Positions 33,273-41,823 of a DNA stretch of 64,000 nucleotides are shown here, piece by piece. Each line of letters starts with the position of its first letter. Positions within the stretch are counted from its first letter, which is position 1. The position numbers and the translations under genes are program-made. The notes beneath the pieces were generated by a model, which saw nothing but the letters and a program-made list of their open reading frames with translations, was not told the DNA's origin and did not search any database. The DNA is taken from NCBI GenBank assembly GCA_910586025.1, contig CAJUIO010000001.1, positions 50,725 through 114,724 on the forward strand, given 5' to 3'. The stretch is from an uncultured Lachnospiraceae bacterium (lineage in GTDB: Bacteria > Bacillota > Clostridia > Lachnospirales > Lachnospiraceae).

Positions 33273-34631
33273 ATGGAGCATAAGAAGGAAAAAGGACATC
33301 TGATTGAGAAAGTACTTCCGGAGAGCATTGCCGCGGAGCTTGGTATCGAACCGGGAGACAGGCTGCTTTCCATAGGCGGAAATCAGATCGGGGATATTTT
33401 TGATTATCAGTATTATATGGAAGATACGTATGTGGAAATCCTGATTGAAAAGCCGGACGGCGGGCAGTGGCTTCTGGAGGTGGATAAGGACGAGGACGAG
33501 GATCTGGGGGTTGTTTTTGATAACGGGCTTATGGACGAATACAGATCCTGTCATAACAGGTGCATTTTCTGCTTTATTGACCAGATGCCGCCGGGAATGA
33601 GGGAGACGCTCTATTTTAAGGACGACGATTCCAGGCTGTCCTTCCTGCAGGGAAATTATGTGACGCTGACCAATATGTCGGAGCACGATCTTGACAGGAT
33701 CATACGGTATCGGCTCTCGCCCATCAATATTTCCTTTCAGACTATGAATCCGGCCCTGCGATGCCGGATGCTGAACAACCGGTTTGCGGGGGAGGCTCTC
33801 AAAAAGGTGGACAGGCTCTATGAGGCCGGGATTGCCATGAACGGCCAGATCGTTCTGTGCAAGGGCGTGAATGACGGACAGGAGCTGATATTCAGCATCC
33901 GGGAGCTGATGAGATACCTGCCGCATCTTGAGAGTGTGTCCGTGGTGCCGGTGGGGCTGTCAAGGTACCGGGAGGGCCTCTATCCTCTGGAGCCCTTTGA
34001 CAGGGAGGATGCAAGAGAGGTTCTTTCCGTGATCAGCGACTTTCAGAAGGAGGCTGTGGAAAGGTATGGCATCCACTTTGTCCATGCCAGCGACGAGTGG
34101 TATATTCTTGCCGGGCAGGAGCTTCCCTGTGCGGAGAATTACGACGGCTATCTGCAGCTGGAAAACGGTGTGGGATTGCTCCGGCTGCTTTTGGATGAGT
34201 TTGAGGAAGCCATGGAGGAGCTGAGAGAAGACAACAGGGAACGGGGGATGGCCGTACCCCAAAGAGAGGTTTCCATAGCGACGGGAAAGCTCGCCTTTCC
34301 TTACATTTCAGAGATGTCCCAGAGGGTCATGCAGGAGTATCCCCGGATATCCGTCCATGTGCATGAAATCCGGAATGATTTTTTCGGGGAGAAAATTACG
34401 GTTTCGGGTCTGATCACGGGACAGGATCTCATTGCCCAGCTTAAGGGGAAGCGGCTGGGAGAGAGGCTCCTTCTTCCCATAAACATGCTCCGGGCCGGGG
34501 AGGACGTGTTTTTGGACGACGTTACGGTTCCCGAGCTGGAAAAGACTTTACAAGTAAAGACAGATATTGTAAAATCAAGCGGATATGATTTTGTAAACGC
34601 AGTTCTTGGAAAGGACAGAATAGATGAGTAA
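33273..34631 (+). CDS. DUF512 protein: PDZ-like plus radical-SAM domain
   Basis: A 452-residue protein with a short PDZ-like N-terminal domain (IEKVLPESIAAELGIEPGDR, about residues 11-30). A central region follows with the cysteine motif CHNRCIFCFIDQMP (about residues 94-107), which fits a radical-SAM [4Fe-4S] cluster, and then the DUF512 C-terminal domain. GKGVNDGQEL-like (CKGVNDGQEL) and ISFQTMNP mark the barrel. The family is widespread in anaerobic Firmicutes, is usually next to der, and has no established substrate. GGGAAAAGGA precedes the ATG. It overlaps der by 8 nt, so the two are coupled. Confidence 0.88.
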   Translation: MEHKKEKGHLIEKVLPESIAAELGIEPGDRLLSIGGNQIGDIFDYQYYMEDTYVEILIEKPDGGQWLLEVDKDEDEDLGVVFDNGLMDEYRSCHNRCIFCFIDQMPPGMRETLYFKDDDSRLSFLQGNYVTLTNMSEHDLDRIIRYRLSPINISFQTMNPALRCRMLNNRFAGEALKKVDRLYEAGIAMNGQIVLCKGVNDGQELIFSIRELMRYLPHLESVSVVPVGLSRYREGLYPLEPFDREDAREVLSVISDFQKEAVERYGIHFVHASDEWYILAGQELPCAENYDGYLQLENGVGLLRLLLDEFEEAMEELREDNRERGMAVPQREVSIATGKLAFPYISEMSQRVMQEYPRISVHVHEIRNDFFGEKITVSGLITGQDLIAQLKGKRLGERLLLPINMLRAGEDVFLDDVTVPELEKTLQVKTDIVKSSGYDFVNAVLGKDRIDE

Positions 34632-35961
34632 AAGAAGTGGAAAACCGATCGTTGCAGTGGTAGGGAGACCCAATGTGGGAAAGTCCACACTGTTTAATAT
34701 GCTGGCGGGACAGAGAATTTCCATCGTGAAGGACACGCCGGGCATCACAAGGGACCGGATCTATGCGGACGTGACCTGGCTGGATAAGTCGTTCACGCTG
34801 ATTGACACGGGGGGAATCGAGCCTGACAGCAGGGACGTGATCCTTTCCCAGATGCGGGAGCAGGCCCAGATCGCCATCAACACGGCGGACGTGATCCTGT
34901 TTATGGTGGATGTGAAGCAGGGGCTTGTGGATGCGGATGCCAAGGTGGCGGACATGCTGCGCCGGTCCCACAAGCCGGTGATTCTTGTGGTAAACAAGGT
35001 GGATCATTTTCAGAAGTATATGGCCGATGTGTACGAGTTTTATAATCTGGGCATCGGCGACCCTCATCCCATTTCCTCCACAAACCGGATGGGCATCGGG
35101 GATATGCTGGACGAGGTGGTCAGTTATTTTGACGACATGCCGCAGGACGAGGAGGAAGACGGCAGAATCCGGGTTGCCATCGTGGGAAAGCCCAATGTGG
35201 GGAAATCCTCCCTGATCAATAAGATGCTGGGGGAAAACAGACTGATCGTTTCCGATATTGCGGGAACCACCAGGGACGCGGTGGATACCCCGGTACAGCA
35301 TAACAAGAAGGAATATATTTTTATAGATACCGCAGGGCTCCGCCGCAAAAACAAGGTGAAGGAGGATCTGGAGCATTTTATGATTGTCCGCACGGTCAGC
35401 GCCGTGGAGCGTGCCGATGTCGTGGTTCTTCTGATCGACGGCAATGAGGGCGTTACGGAGCAGGATGCCAAGATTGCAGGGATCGCCCATGACCGGGGAA
35501 AGGCGGTCGTCATTGCGGTCAACAAGTGGGATCTGGTGGAAAAGACGGACAAGACCGTGAATAAATACACGGCAAGGATCAGGGAGGTTCTCTCCTATAT
35601 GCCCTATGCGGAGATCACCTTTATTTCCGCCGTGACGGGACAGAGGATCAACAAGCTCTTCGATCTGATCGACGTTGTCTCGGAGAATCACGCCATGAGG
35701 ATTTCCACAGGCGTTCTCAACGAGATTATGTCAGAGGCGGTGGCTCTGCAGCAGCCTCCTTCGGACAGGGGAAAGCGCCTTAAGCTCTATTACATTACCC
35801 AGGCCGGGGTGAAGCCGCCCACCTTTGTGATTTTTGTCAACGACAAGGAGCTGATGCATTTCTCCTACACCAGATATATTGAGAATAAGATCAGAGAGGC
35901 CTTTGGCTTTAAGGGTACTCCCATTCGGTTCATTATCAGGGAGAGAAAGGAAGGCAGGTAG
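34624..35961 (+). CDS. der: Ribosome biogenesis GTPase Der (EngA)
   Basis: Double-GTPase needed for 50S maturation. Two tandem G domains are obvious: GRPNVGKST (about residues 13-21) and GKPNVGKSS (about 188-196), with DTGGIEP and DTAGLRRK as their G3 regions and NKVD and NKWD as G4. A C-terminal KH-like domain completes the usual 445 residues. Its start lies inside the preceding gene. plsY begins 1 nt after its stop. Confidence 0.97.
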   Translation: MSKRSGKPIVAVVGRPNVGKSTLFNMLAGQRISIVKDTPGITRDRIYADVTWLDKSFTLIDTGGIEPDSRDVILSQMREQAQIAINTADVILFMVDVKQGLVDADAKVADMLRRSHKPVILVVNKVDHFQKYMADVYEFYNLGIGDPHPISSTNRMGIGDMLDEVVSYFDDMPQDEEEDGRIRVAIVGKPNVGKSSLINKMLGENRLIVSDIAGTTRDAVDTPVQHNKKEYIFIDTAGLRRKNKVKEDLEHFMIVRTVSAVERADVVVLLIDGNEGVTEQDAKIAGIAHDRGKAVVIAVNKWDLVEKTDKTVNKYTARIREVLSYMPYAEITFISAVTGQRINKLFDLIDVVSENHAMRISTGVLNEIMSEAVALQQPPSDRGKRLKLYYITQAGVKPPTFVIFVNDKELMHFSYTRYIENKIREAFGFKGTPIRFIIRERKEGR

Positions 35962-35962
35962 A

Positions 35963-36613
35963 GTGGAACGTTTGTATTGTATTGTGATCGGATATGTGTT
36001 TGGTCTGTTTCAGACCGCATTCATTTATGGAAAGATGCACGGAATTGATATCCGGGAGCATGGAAGCGGCAATGCGGGAACAACCAACACCCTGCGCGTG
36101 TTAGGAACCAGGGCGGGCCTGATCGTGCTGGCCGGGGATATTGTGAAGACAATCCTTGCCATTGTGGTGTGCGAGCTGCTCTTTGGCAAGTCCCATCCTC
36201 AGGAGGTCTATCTTTTAAAGCTGTATGCGGCTGCGGGAGCCATACTGGGCCATAATTTCCCTTTTTATCTCAAGTTCAAGGGCGGAAAGGGGATTGCCTC
36301 CACGGCGGGACTTGTGCTGGCGTTCCATCCTCTTTTTATCCCGGTTGGCGTGCTTGTCTTTTTCGGTATTTTTTTTACCACGCATTACGTTTCTCTGGGT
36401 TCCCTTCTGGTCTATGTGGGTATAACCGCCGAGATGGTGATAATGGGACAGATGGGATTTTTCGGCGCTCCTCAGGGAATTCTGAACGAGATGTACATAG
36501 TGACAATCCTGCTGGCCGCAATGGCCTATTATAAGCACAGGGAAAACATCGGGCGTCTTTTGAAGGGGCAGGAGAGAAAAACGTATCTGACCAAGAAGAA
36601 TGAGGACAAATAA
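35963..36613 (+). CDS. plsY: Glycerol-3-phosphate acyltransferase PlsY
   Basis: Membrane enzyme that transfers an acyl group from acyl phosphate to G3P, the first step of phospholipid synthesis. The 216-residue product has several hydrophobic segments and the three family motifs: GSGNAGTTNTLR (about 28-39), KFKGGKGIAST (about 103-113) and a C-terminal motif region. The start is the GTG at 35963, with AGGAAGG upstream; the frame is open into der, but no better start exists. It is 1 nt from the der stop and 28 nt before gpsA, whose product supplies G3P. Confidence 0.94.
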   Translation: MERLYCIVIGYVFGLFQTAFIYGKMHGIDIREHGSGNAGTTNTLRVLGTRAGLIVLAGDIVKTILAIVVCELLFGKSHPQEVYLLKLYAAAGAILGHNFPFYLKFKGGKGIASTAGLVLAFHPLFIPVGVLVFFGIFFTTHYVSLGSLLVYVGITAEMVIMGQMGFFGAPQGILNEMYIVTILLAAMAYYKHRENIGRLLKGQERKTYLTKKNEDK

Positions 36614-36641
36614 AGGCTTTGCCGGGAAAGGGGTATGATAA

Positions 36642-37679
36642 ATGGCTAAGGTAGGTATCATCGGAGCGGGAAGCTGGGGAACGGCTCTCTCCCTTCTCTT
36701 ATATAAGAATGGAAATCAGGTTACAGTCTGGTCTGCTCTCGAAGACGAAATCGCCATGCTTGAGGCGGAGCATGAGCAGAAGGACAAGCTTCCGGGAGTA
36801 AAGCTTCCGGAGGATATGATTTTTACCACGGATCTTGAGAGTGCGGTGAGGGAGAAGGAGGTTCTCGTCCTTGCGGTTCCGTCCCCCTTTGTGAGGAGCA
36901 CGGCTGCCCGGATGGCACCCTTTGTGGAGCAGGGTCAGATCCTTGTGAATGTGGCGAAGGGTATTGAGGAAAAAACGCTGATGACTCTCTCGCAGATCCT
37001 TGAGCAGGAGATTCCCGCGGCGGAGATCGCCGTGCTTTCCGGGCCTTCCCATGCGGAGGAGGTCGGAAGAGGGATTCCCACAACCATTGTGGTGGGGACT
37101 CAGAGGAAGGAGACGGCGGAGAGGCTGCAGAATCTCTTCATGAATGAGGTGTTCCGTGTCTATACCAGCTCTGACGTTTTGGGAATCGAGCTGGGAGCGG
37201 CTCTTAAGAACGTGGTGGCTCTTGCGGCCGGAATTGCTGACGGCCTTGGCTACGGGGACAATACCAAGGCGGCCCTGATAACCAGGGGAATAGCGGAAAT
37301 CGCAAGGCTTGGCATCAGTATGGGCGGCAGGATCGAGACCTTCTACGGCCTTACCGGAATCGGGGATTTGATCGTGACCTGTGCGTCCATGCATTCGAGA
37401 AACCGCAGGGCGGGAATCCTGATCGGCAAAGGTTATACCATGGAGAAAGCCATGGAGGAGGTCAAAATGGTGGTGGAGGGCGTGTATTCCGCCAAGGCGG
37501 GCTTTGCGCTCGCACAGAAATATCAGGTAAGCACGCCGATCATAGAGCAGGTAAACCGCGTGCTCTTTGAGGGAGTTAATGCGGCGGATGCGGTGAAGGA
37601 GCTGATGCTCCGGGACAAGAAGGTGGAAAATATTGATTTGAGGACACTCTATCAGAACAGCGTGGAGATTCCCTGGTAA
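36642..37679 (+). CDS. gpsA: NAD(P)-dependent glycerol-3-phosphate dehydrogenase
   Basis: Reduces dihydroxyacetone phosphate to sn-glycerol-3-phosphate for phospholipids. GAGSWGTAL (about residues 7-15) is the dinucleotide loop, VNVAKGIE and LSGPSHAEEV are the substrate-side motifs, and ALKNVVALAAGIADGLGYGDN (about 190-210, key Lys included) is the catalytic block. At 345 residues it has normal length. AAAGGGG precedes the ATG. Clustering with der and plsY is common in Firmicutes; in Bacillus it leads to spoIVA, but here four other genes intervene. Confidence 0.97.
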   Translation: MAKVGIIGAGSWGTALSLLLYKNGNQVTVWSALEDEIAMLEAEHEQKDKLPGVKLPEDMIFTTDLESAVREKEVLVLAVPSPFVRSTAARMAPFVEQGQILVNVAKGIEEKTLMTLSQILEQEIPAAEIAVLSGPSHAEEVGRGIPTTIVVGTQRKETAERLQNLFMNEVFRVYTSSDVLGIELGAALKNVVALAAGIADGLGYGDNTKAALITRGIAEIARLGISMGGRIETFYGLTGIGDLIVTCASMHSRNRRAGILIGKGYTMEKAMEEVKMVVEGVYSAKAGFALAQKYQVSTPIIEQVNRVLFEGVNAADAVKELMLRDKKVENIDLRTLYQNSVEIPW

Positions 37680-37753
37680 GAGAAGGTATGCCGGGGAGTA
37701 TCAGGAAAAGAATAGAGGAATCAAGGAATTCGAAACAGGAGGAAATGGAAATC

Positions 37754-38566
37754 ATGCGGCAGGAATTTGGAAGTACCAGGGACTATGTGGCATCCGAGCA
37801 GCTCATGGCCAGTGTGAATGTGGCGATCGCACTGCAAAAGCCCCTTCTCATCAAGGGGGAGCCGGGAACCGGCAAGACGATGCTGGCGGAGGCGGTAGCC
37901 AAGTCTCTTGGCAAAAGACTGATTATCTGGAATATCAAGTCCACAACCAAGGCCCAGGACGGCCTTTATATGTACGATACCATCCAGCGTCTTTATGACG
38001 GCCAGTTTGGGGAGGAGGGGGTTGACGACATCTCCCGCTATATCAAGCTGGGAAAGCTGGGCGAGGCCTTTGAGTCACAGGAGCAGGTGATTCTGCTCAT
38101 TGACGAGATCGACAAGGCCGATCTGGAATTTCCCAACGATCTGCTCTGGGAGCTGGATCAGATGGAATTCTATATCCATGAGACCAAGCGAACCGTGAAG
38201 GCAAAGCAGCGTCCCATTGTGATTATTACCTCCAATGCGGAGAAGGAGCTTCCGGATGCGTTCCTGCGCAGATGTATCTTCCACTATATCGATTTTCCGG
38301 ACGAGGCGCTGATGGAGGAGATCGTGAGGACTCACTATCCGGATGTGGAGGAGAAGCTTTTGAAAAACGCAATGGATGTGTTCTATCAGATCCGTTCGCT
38401 GAAGGATATCCGCAAAAAGCCGAGCACGTCGGAGCTGATCGACTGGGTGAACGCACTGCAGATCGGCGGAATCCCCGTGGAAAAGATCCGCAGCGAGCTT
38501 CCCTTCGTGGGCGTGATCGTGAAGAAGGACGAGGATCTGGAAGGCCTTAAGGCCAGAATCAATTAA
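37754..38566 (+). CDS. MoxR-type AAA+ ATPase
   Basis: A chaperone-like AAA+ ATPase of about 270 residues. Walker A is KGEPGTGKTML (about residues 33-43), Walker B is ILLIDEID (about 113-120) and the sensor region is IVIITSNAEKELPDAFLRRC, with an arginine finger. The frame is open from an ATG at 37688, but GGAGG at 37738-37742 best serves 37754; ATG 37745 is also in frame, so the start is uncertain. It ends 18 nt before a VWA-domain gene. MoxR-VWA pairs usually assemble or activate metalloenzymes or complexes. No candidate client is adjacent, unless one of the four interposed genes is involved. Confidence 0.88.
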   Translation: MRQEFGSTRDYVASEQLMASVNVAIALQKPLLIKGEPGTGKTMLAEAVAKSLGKRLIIWNIKSTTKAQDGLYMYDTIQRLYDGQFGEEGVDDISRYIKLGKLGEAFESQEQVILLIDEIDKADLEFPNDLLWELDQMEFYIHETKRTVKAKQRPIVIITSNAEKELPDAFLRRCIFHYIDFPDEALMEEIVRTHYPDVEEKLLKNAMDVFYQIRSLKDIRKKPSTSELIDWVNALQIGGIPVEKIRSELPFVGVIVKKDEDLEGLKARIN

Positions 38567-38584
38567 GCCGGAGGAAAGCAAAAA

Positions 38585-39793
38585 GTGTTTACCAAATTCT
38601 TTTTTACCTGCAAGGCAAAGGGACTCAATGTTTCCCTGAGCGAGTGGATCACGCTCCAGGAGGCTTTGGACAAGGGACTTGCCGGAAGCAGCCTGACGGA
38701 GTTTTATTATCTGGCGAGAATGATCCTTGCAAAGAGCGAGACGGATTTTGATAAATTTGACATGGCCTTTGAGGAGGTTTTTAAGGGAATTCAGTCTGAG
38801 AACGAGATCTCAAAGAACATGCTCAGGTGGCTTGACAAGTCGGAGCTTATCAACATGGTGGACGAGGAGGACCGCTTCCGGATGAACGAGCAGGACGGTC
38901 TGTTCCATGATCTGGACAAGGACGAGGTGGAGGCCAAGTTCAAGGAGCGTCTTCGGGATCAGGACAGCGAGCACAACGGCGGAAGCTTCTGGATCGGCAG
39001 CATGGGGAAGACCTCCTTTGGAAATGCGGGCGGAAATATGGGCGGCATCCGGGTAGGCGGAAGCACGGGCTATCAGAGCGCCTTTCAGGTGATCGGGGCC
39101 AGGAAATTCCGGGACTTCCGTGACGACCGTGTGCTGGAAAACCGGCAGTTCCAGATGGCTCTTCGCAAGCTTCGCCAGTTTTCCACGAAGCTGGATATCC
39201 CCAAGACCGAGCTTGATATCAACGGGACCGTGGATAAAACCTGCAACAACGGAGGCTGTCTGCAGATCGTTATGGAGCGTCCCAGGAAGAATGCGGTGAA
39301 GCTCCTGCTCCTTATGGATTCCGGGGGAACCATGATACCCTACAGCTCCCTGCTCAACGACCTGTTTCAGTCCGTGAACAAGTCAAACCACTACAAGGAT
39401 GTTAAGGTTTATTATTTCCACAACTGTATCTATTCCAAGCTGTATAAGACACCGGAATGTGAGAACGGAGAGTGGATCGATACGGAATGGATGTTCCGGA
39501 ATCTGGATAGCGATTATAAAGTAATTATCGTGGGAGACGCGGCCATGGCTCCGGAGGAGCTCTACTCCACCACGGGAAATTACCGGGGACCGAACGGAGG
39601 GCTTTCGGGCTATGAATGGCTGCGGCTTGTAAAGCGCCATTACAAAAAAATCGTGTGGCTCAATCCCAAGATGGCACCGGGACATGCGCCCTGGCGGGAG
39701 GCGGAGACGGCGGTAAAAGCCATGTTTCCCATGTATAAGCTGACGGTGGACGGCCTGAATCAGGCCATGGTAAAGCTTATCAGCAACAAATAA
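38585..39793 (+). CDS. VWA-domain (CoxE-like) protein partner of MoxR-type ATPase
   Basis: A 402-residue protein with a helical N-terminal half and a von Willebrand A domain in the second half. KLLLLMDSGGTM (about residue 238-249) is the metal-ion-dependent adhesion-like motif in its DxGGT/S form, which differs from the strict DxSxS, while VIIVGDAAM and KKIVWLNP are later VWA strands. A Gly-rich stretch (GGNMGGIRVGGSTG) links the halves. GTG at 38585 is the start, with GGAGG upstream at a spacing of about 9. Close linkage to the ATPase indicates a functional pair. The role is unknown; homologues act with MoxR ATPases as adaptors. Confidence 0.85.
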   Translation: MFTKFFFTCKAKGLNVSLSEWITLQEALDKGLAGSSLTEFYYLARMILAKSETDFDKFDMAFEEVFKGIQSENEISKNMLRWLDKSELINMVDEEDRFRMNEQDGLFHDLDKDEVEAKFKERLRDQDSEHNGGSFWIGSMGKTSFGNAGGNMGGIRVGGSTGYQSAFQVIGARKFRDFRDDRVLENRQFQMALRKLRQFSTKLDIPKTELDINGTVDKTCNNGGCLQIVMERPRKNAVKLLLLMDSGGTMIPYSSLLNDLFQSVNKSNHYKDVKVYYFHNCIYSKLYKTPECENGEWIDTEWMFRNLDSDYKVIIVGDAAMAPEELYSTTGNYRGPNGGLSGYEWLRLVKRHYKKIVWLNPKMAPGHAPWREAETAVKAMFPMYKLTVDGLNQAMVKLISNK

Positions 39794-39840
39794 ATAACAC
39801 AGAGAAATCCTTAGAAGGATAAGAAAAAGAGGTTATGGAA

Positions 39841-41064
39841 ATGACGATATTCGATGAATTGAAGGCCAGAGGGCTGCTCGCCCAGCTCACGGACGAGGAG
39901 GAGATCAAGGAGCTGATCAACGATGGAAAGGCTACCTTTTATATTGGCTTTGATCCCACGGCGGATTCCCTGCATGTGGGCCATTTCATGGCCCTGTGTC
40001 TGATGAAGCGTCTGCAGATGGCGGGAAATAAGCCTATCGCCCTGATCGGCGGCGGTACGGGAATGATCGGGGATCCGTCCGGGAGAAGCGATATGCGCAC
40101 CATGATGACGCAGGAGACCATTCAGCATAACTGCGACTGCTTTAAGAAGCAGATGAGCCGTTTCATTGATTTTTCCGAGGGAAAGGCACTGATGGTAAAC
40201 AATGCCGAGTGGCTGATGGATCTGAACTATATTGAGTTTTTGAGGGAGGTTGGGCCTCATTTTTCCGTGAATAACATGCTCCGGGCCGAGTGCTACAAGC
40301 AGAGAATGGAAAAGGGCCTGAGCTTTCTCGAATTTAATTATATGATTATGCAGAGCTATGATTTCTATGAGCTGTTTCAGAAATACGGCTGTAATATGCA
40401 GTTCGGCGGGGACGACCAGTGGAGCAATATGCTGGGCGGAACCGAGCTGATCCGGCGAAAGCTGGGCAAGGATGCCTATGCCATGACTATCACCTTGCTG
40501 CTCAATTCCGAGGGAAAGAAGATGGGTAAGACCCAAAAGGGAGCGGTCTGGCTGGATCCGAACAAGACCTCGCCCTTTGAGTTTTACCAGTACTGGCGCA
40601 ACGTGGCGGATGCGGATGTGCTCAAATGCCTGCGTATGCTCACCTTCCTGCCTCTTGAACAGATTGACGAGATGGATAAGTGGGAGGGAAGCCAGCTGAA
40701 TCAGGCCAAGGAGATTCTGGCCTACGAGCTCACGAACCTGGTTCACGGACAGGAGGAGGCCGAGAAGGCAAGGGACAGCGCAAGGGCGCTGTTCAGTGCG
40801 GGAGTTGCCGCCGAGATGCCTACTGCACAGCTTTCCGAGGAGGATTTTTCCGAGGGACGTATCGATATGATCAGTATTCTCTGCAAGTCGGGCCTCGTAT
40901 CTTCCCGGTCCGAGGGGCGGCGCGCTATAGAACAGGGCGGCGTTACCTTCGGGGAGGAAAAGGTGACGGATGTTAAGGCGGCCTTCGACAGCGGTATCTT
41001 TGCCGGAGAAGGCGTTGTGGTGAAGCGGGGGAAGAAAAATTTCCGCAGGATCGTGCTAGGGTAA
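39841..41064 (+). CDS. tyrS: Tyrosyl-tRNA synthetase
   Basis: Class I aminoacyl-tRNA synthetase that charges tRNA-Tyr. The HIGH-like motif is HVGH in PTADSLHVGH (about residues 34-43), the KMSKS-like loop reads KKMGKT (about 225-230) and an S4 RNA-binding domain closes the protein (LVSSRSEGRRAIEQGG). At 407 residues the length is normal. ATG 39835 is only 2 nt from AAAGAGG, whereas ATG 39841 has an 8-nt spacing, so I chose the latter. No T-box leader is visible; the gap upstream is only 47 nt. Confidence 0.96.
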   Translation: MTIFDELKARGLLAQLTDEEEIKELINDGKATFYIGFDPTADSLHVGHFMALCLMKRLQMAGNKPIALIGGGTGMIGDPSGRSDMRTMMTQETIQHNCDCFKKQMSRFIDFSEGKALMVNNAEWLMDLNYIEFLREVGPHFSVNNMLRAECYKQRMEKGLSFLEFNYMIMQSYDFYELFQKYGCNMQFGGDDQWSNMLGGTELIRRKLGKDAYAMTITLLLNSEGKKMGKTQKGAVWLDPNKTSPFEFYQYWRNVADADVLKCLRMLTFLPLEQIDEMDKWEGSQLNQAKEILAYELTNLVHGQEEAEKARDSARALFSAGVAAEMPTAQLSEEDFSEGRIDMISILCKSGLVSSRSEGRRAIEQGGVTFGEEKVTDVKAAFDSGIFAGEGVVVKRGKKNFRRIVLG

Positions 41065-41071
41065 AGGCACA

Positions 41072-41761
41072 ATGAAATATCAGCTGATAAAAAGCAATCG
41101 GAAAACAATTGCCATCTCTTTTGACAGGGATGGCAATCTTGTAGTTAAGGCACCGCTCTATGTCGGGAACAGGGATATCGAGGACTTTGTCCGCCAAAAG
41201 TCGGAATGGATCGAGGCGACGGCCCTGCGGCTTAAGCGGGCGAGAGAGAAGGAGGCGGCTCTTCGGCCAAGGCTCCAAAACACAGATGCGCTTCCCTATC
41301 TGGGAGATACCAGAATCCTCACCGTGATCTGCGAGGACAGACAGCGGGCGAAGGTGATAAGCGTTCCGGGGCGCTTGATTCTGCATGTCCCCTATGAGGC
41401 GGATTACGAGTACAGGCGTTCTGCCCTGGAGCAGTGGTACCGCAGGCAGGCGCAAATCGTGATCGGTGAAAAGGCCCGGGAATTTGCGGCACTTCTGTCT
41501 GTCTCTTATGGTGCGGTCCGGATCAAGGATCAGAGGAGCCGGTGGGGAAGCTGCAGCGGAAGGGGAAACCTGAATTTCAACTGGAGAATCCTCATGGCGC
41601 CGGAGCCGGTCTGCGATTATGTGATCATCCACGAGCTCTGCCACCTTGTTCACATGGATCACTCGGAGCGTTTCTGGAAGCTGGTGGAGAGCGTCTGTCC
41701 GCAGTACAGGAGATACCGCACCTGGCTGAGGGAGCAGGGAAAAAGTTTGTATCAGATTTAA
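41072..41761 (+). CDS. YgjP-like zinc metallopeptidase-domain protein (DUF45)
   Basis: A 229-residue protein of the YgjP/SprT-like family with a zinc-metallopeptidase signature. RWGSCSGRGNLNFNWRI (about residues 157-173) precedes HELCHLVHMDHSERFW, in which HExxH supplies zinc ligands and the catalytic Glu, with a further His downstream. The N-terminal half is beta-rich. The gene starts 7 nt after tyrS. Members are predicted peptidases with unknown substrates; activity is inferred from the motif only. Confidence 0.88.
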   Translation: MKYQLIKSNRKTIAISFDRDGNLVVKAPLYVGNRDIEDFVRQKSEWIEATALRLKRAREKEAALRPRLQNTDALPYLGDTRILTVICEDRQRAKVISVPGRLILHVPYEADYEYRRSALEQWYRRQAQIVIGEKAREFAALLSVSYGAVRIKDQRSRWGSCSGRGNLNFNWRILMAPEPVCDYVIIHELCHLVHMDHSERFWKLVESVCPQYRRYRTWLREQGKSLYQI

Positions 41762-41789
41762 TCATCAGGTCTAAAAGATTGCGCCTTCA

Positions 41790-41797
41790 CATACATT
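41790..41797 (+). promoter_or_regulatory. SigE-like -10 element before spoIVA
   Basis: CATACATT (41790-41797) matches the SigE -10 consensus. The -35 region is poor (TCTAAAA, about 13 nt upstream), so support comes mainly from the -10 and from known SigE control of spoIVA in Bacillus. Confidence 0.5.
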
Positions 41798-41823
41798 TAA
41801 GTAAGTACGGAAGGGGTAAAATT

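Noticed and set aside
37688..37753. Upstream start of the MoxR-type gene at 37688
   Set aside because: Its ribosome-like site is only 1 nt from the ATG, and the added residues have no family similarity that I recognise. It remains possible.
39788..39840. T-box leader for tyrS
   Set aside because: The gap is only 47 nt, too short for a T-box, and no terminator is present.
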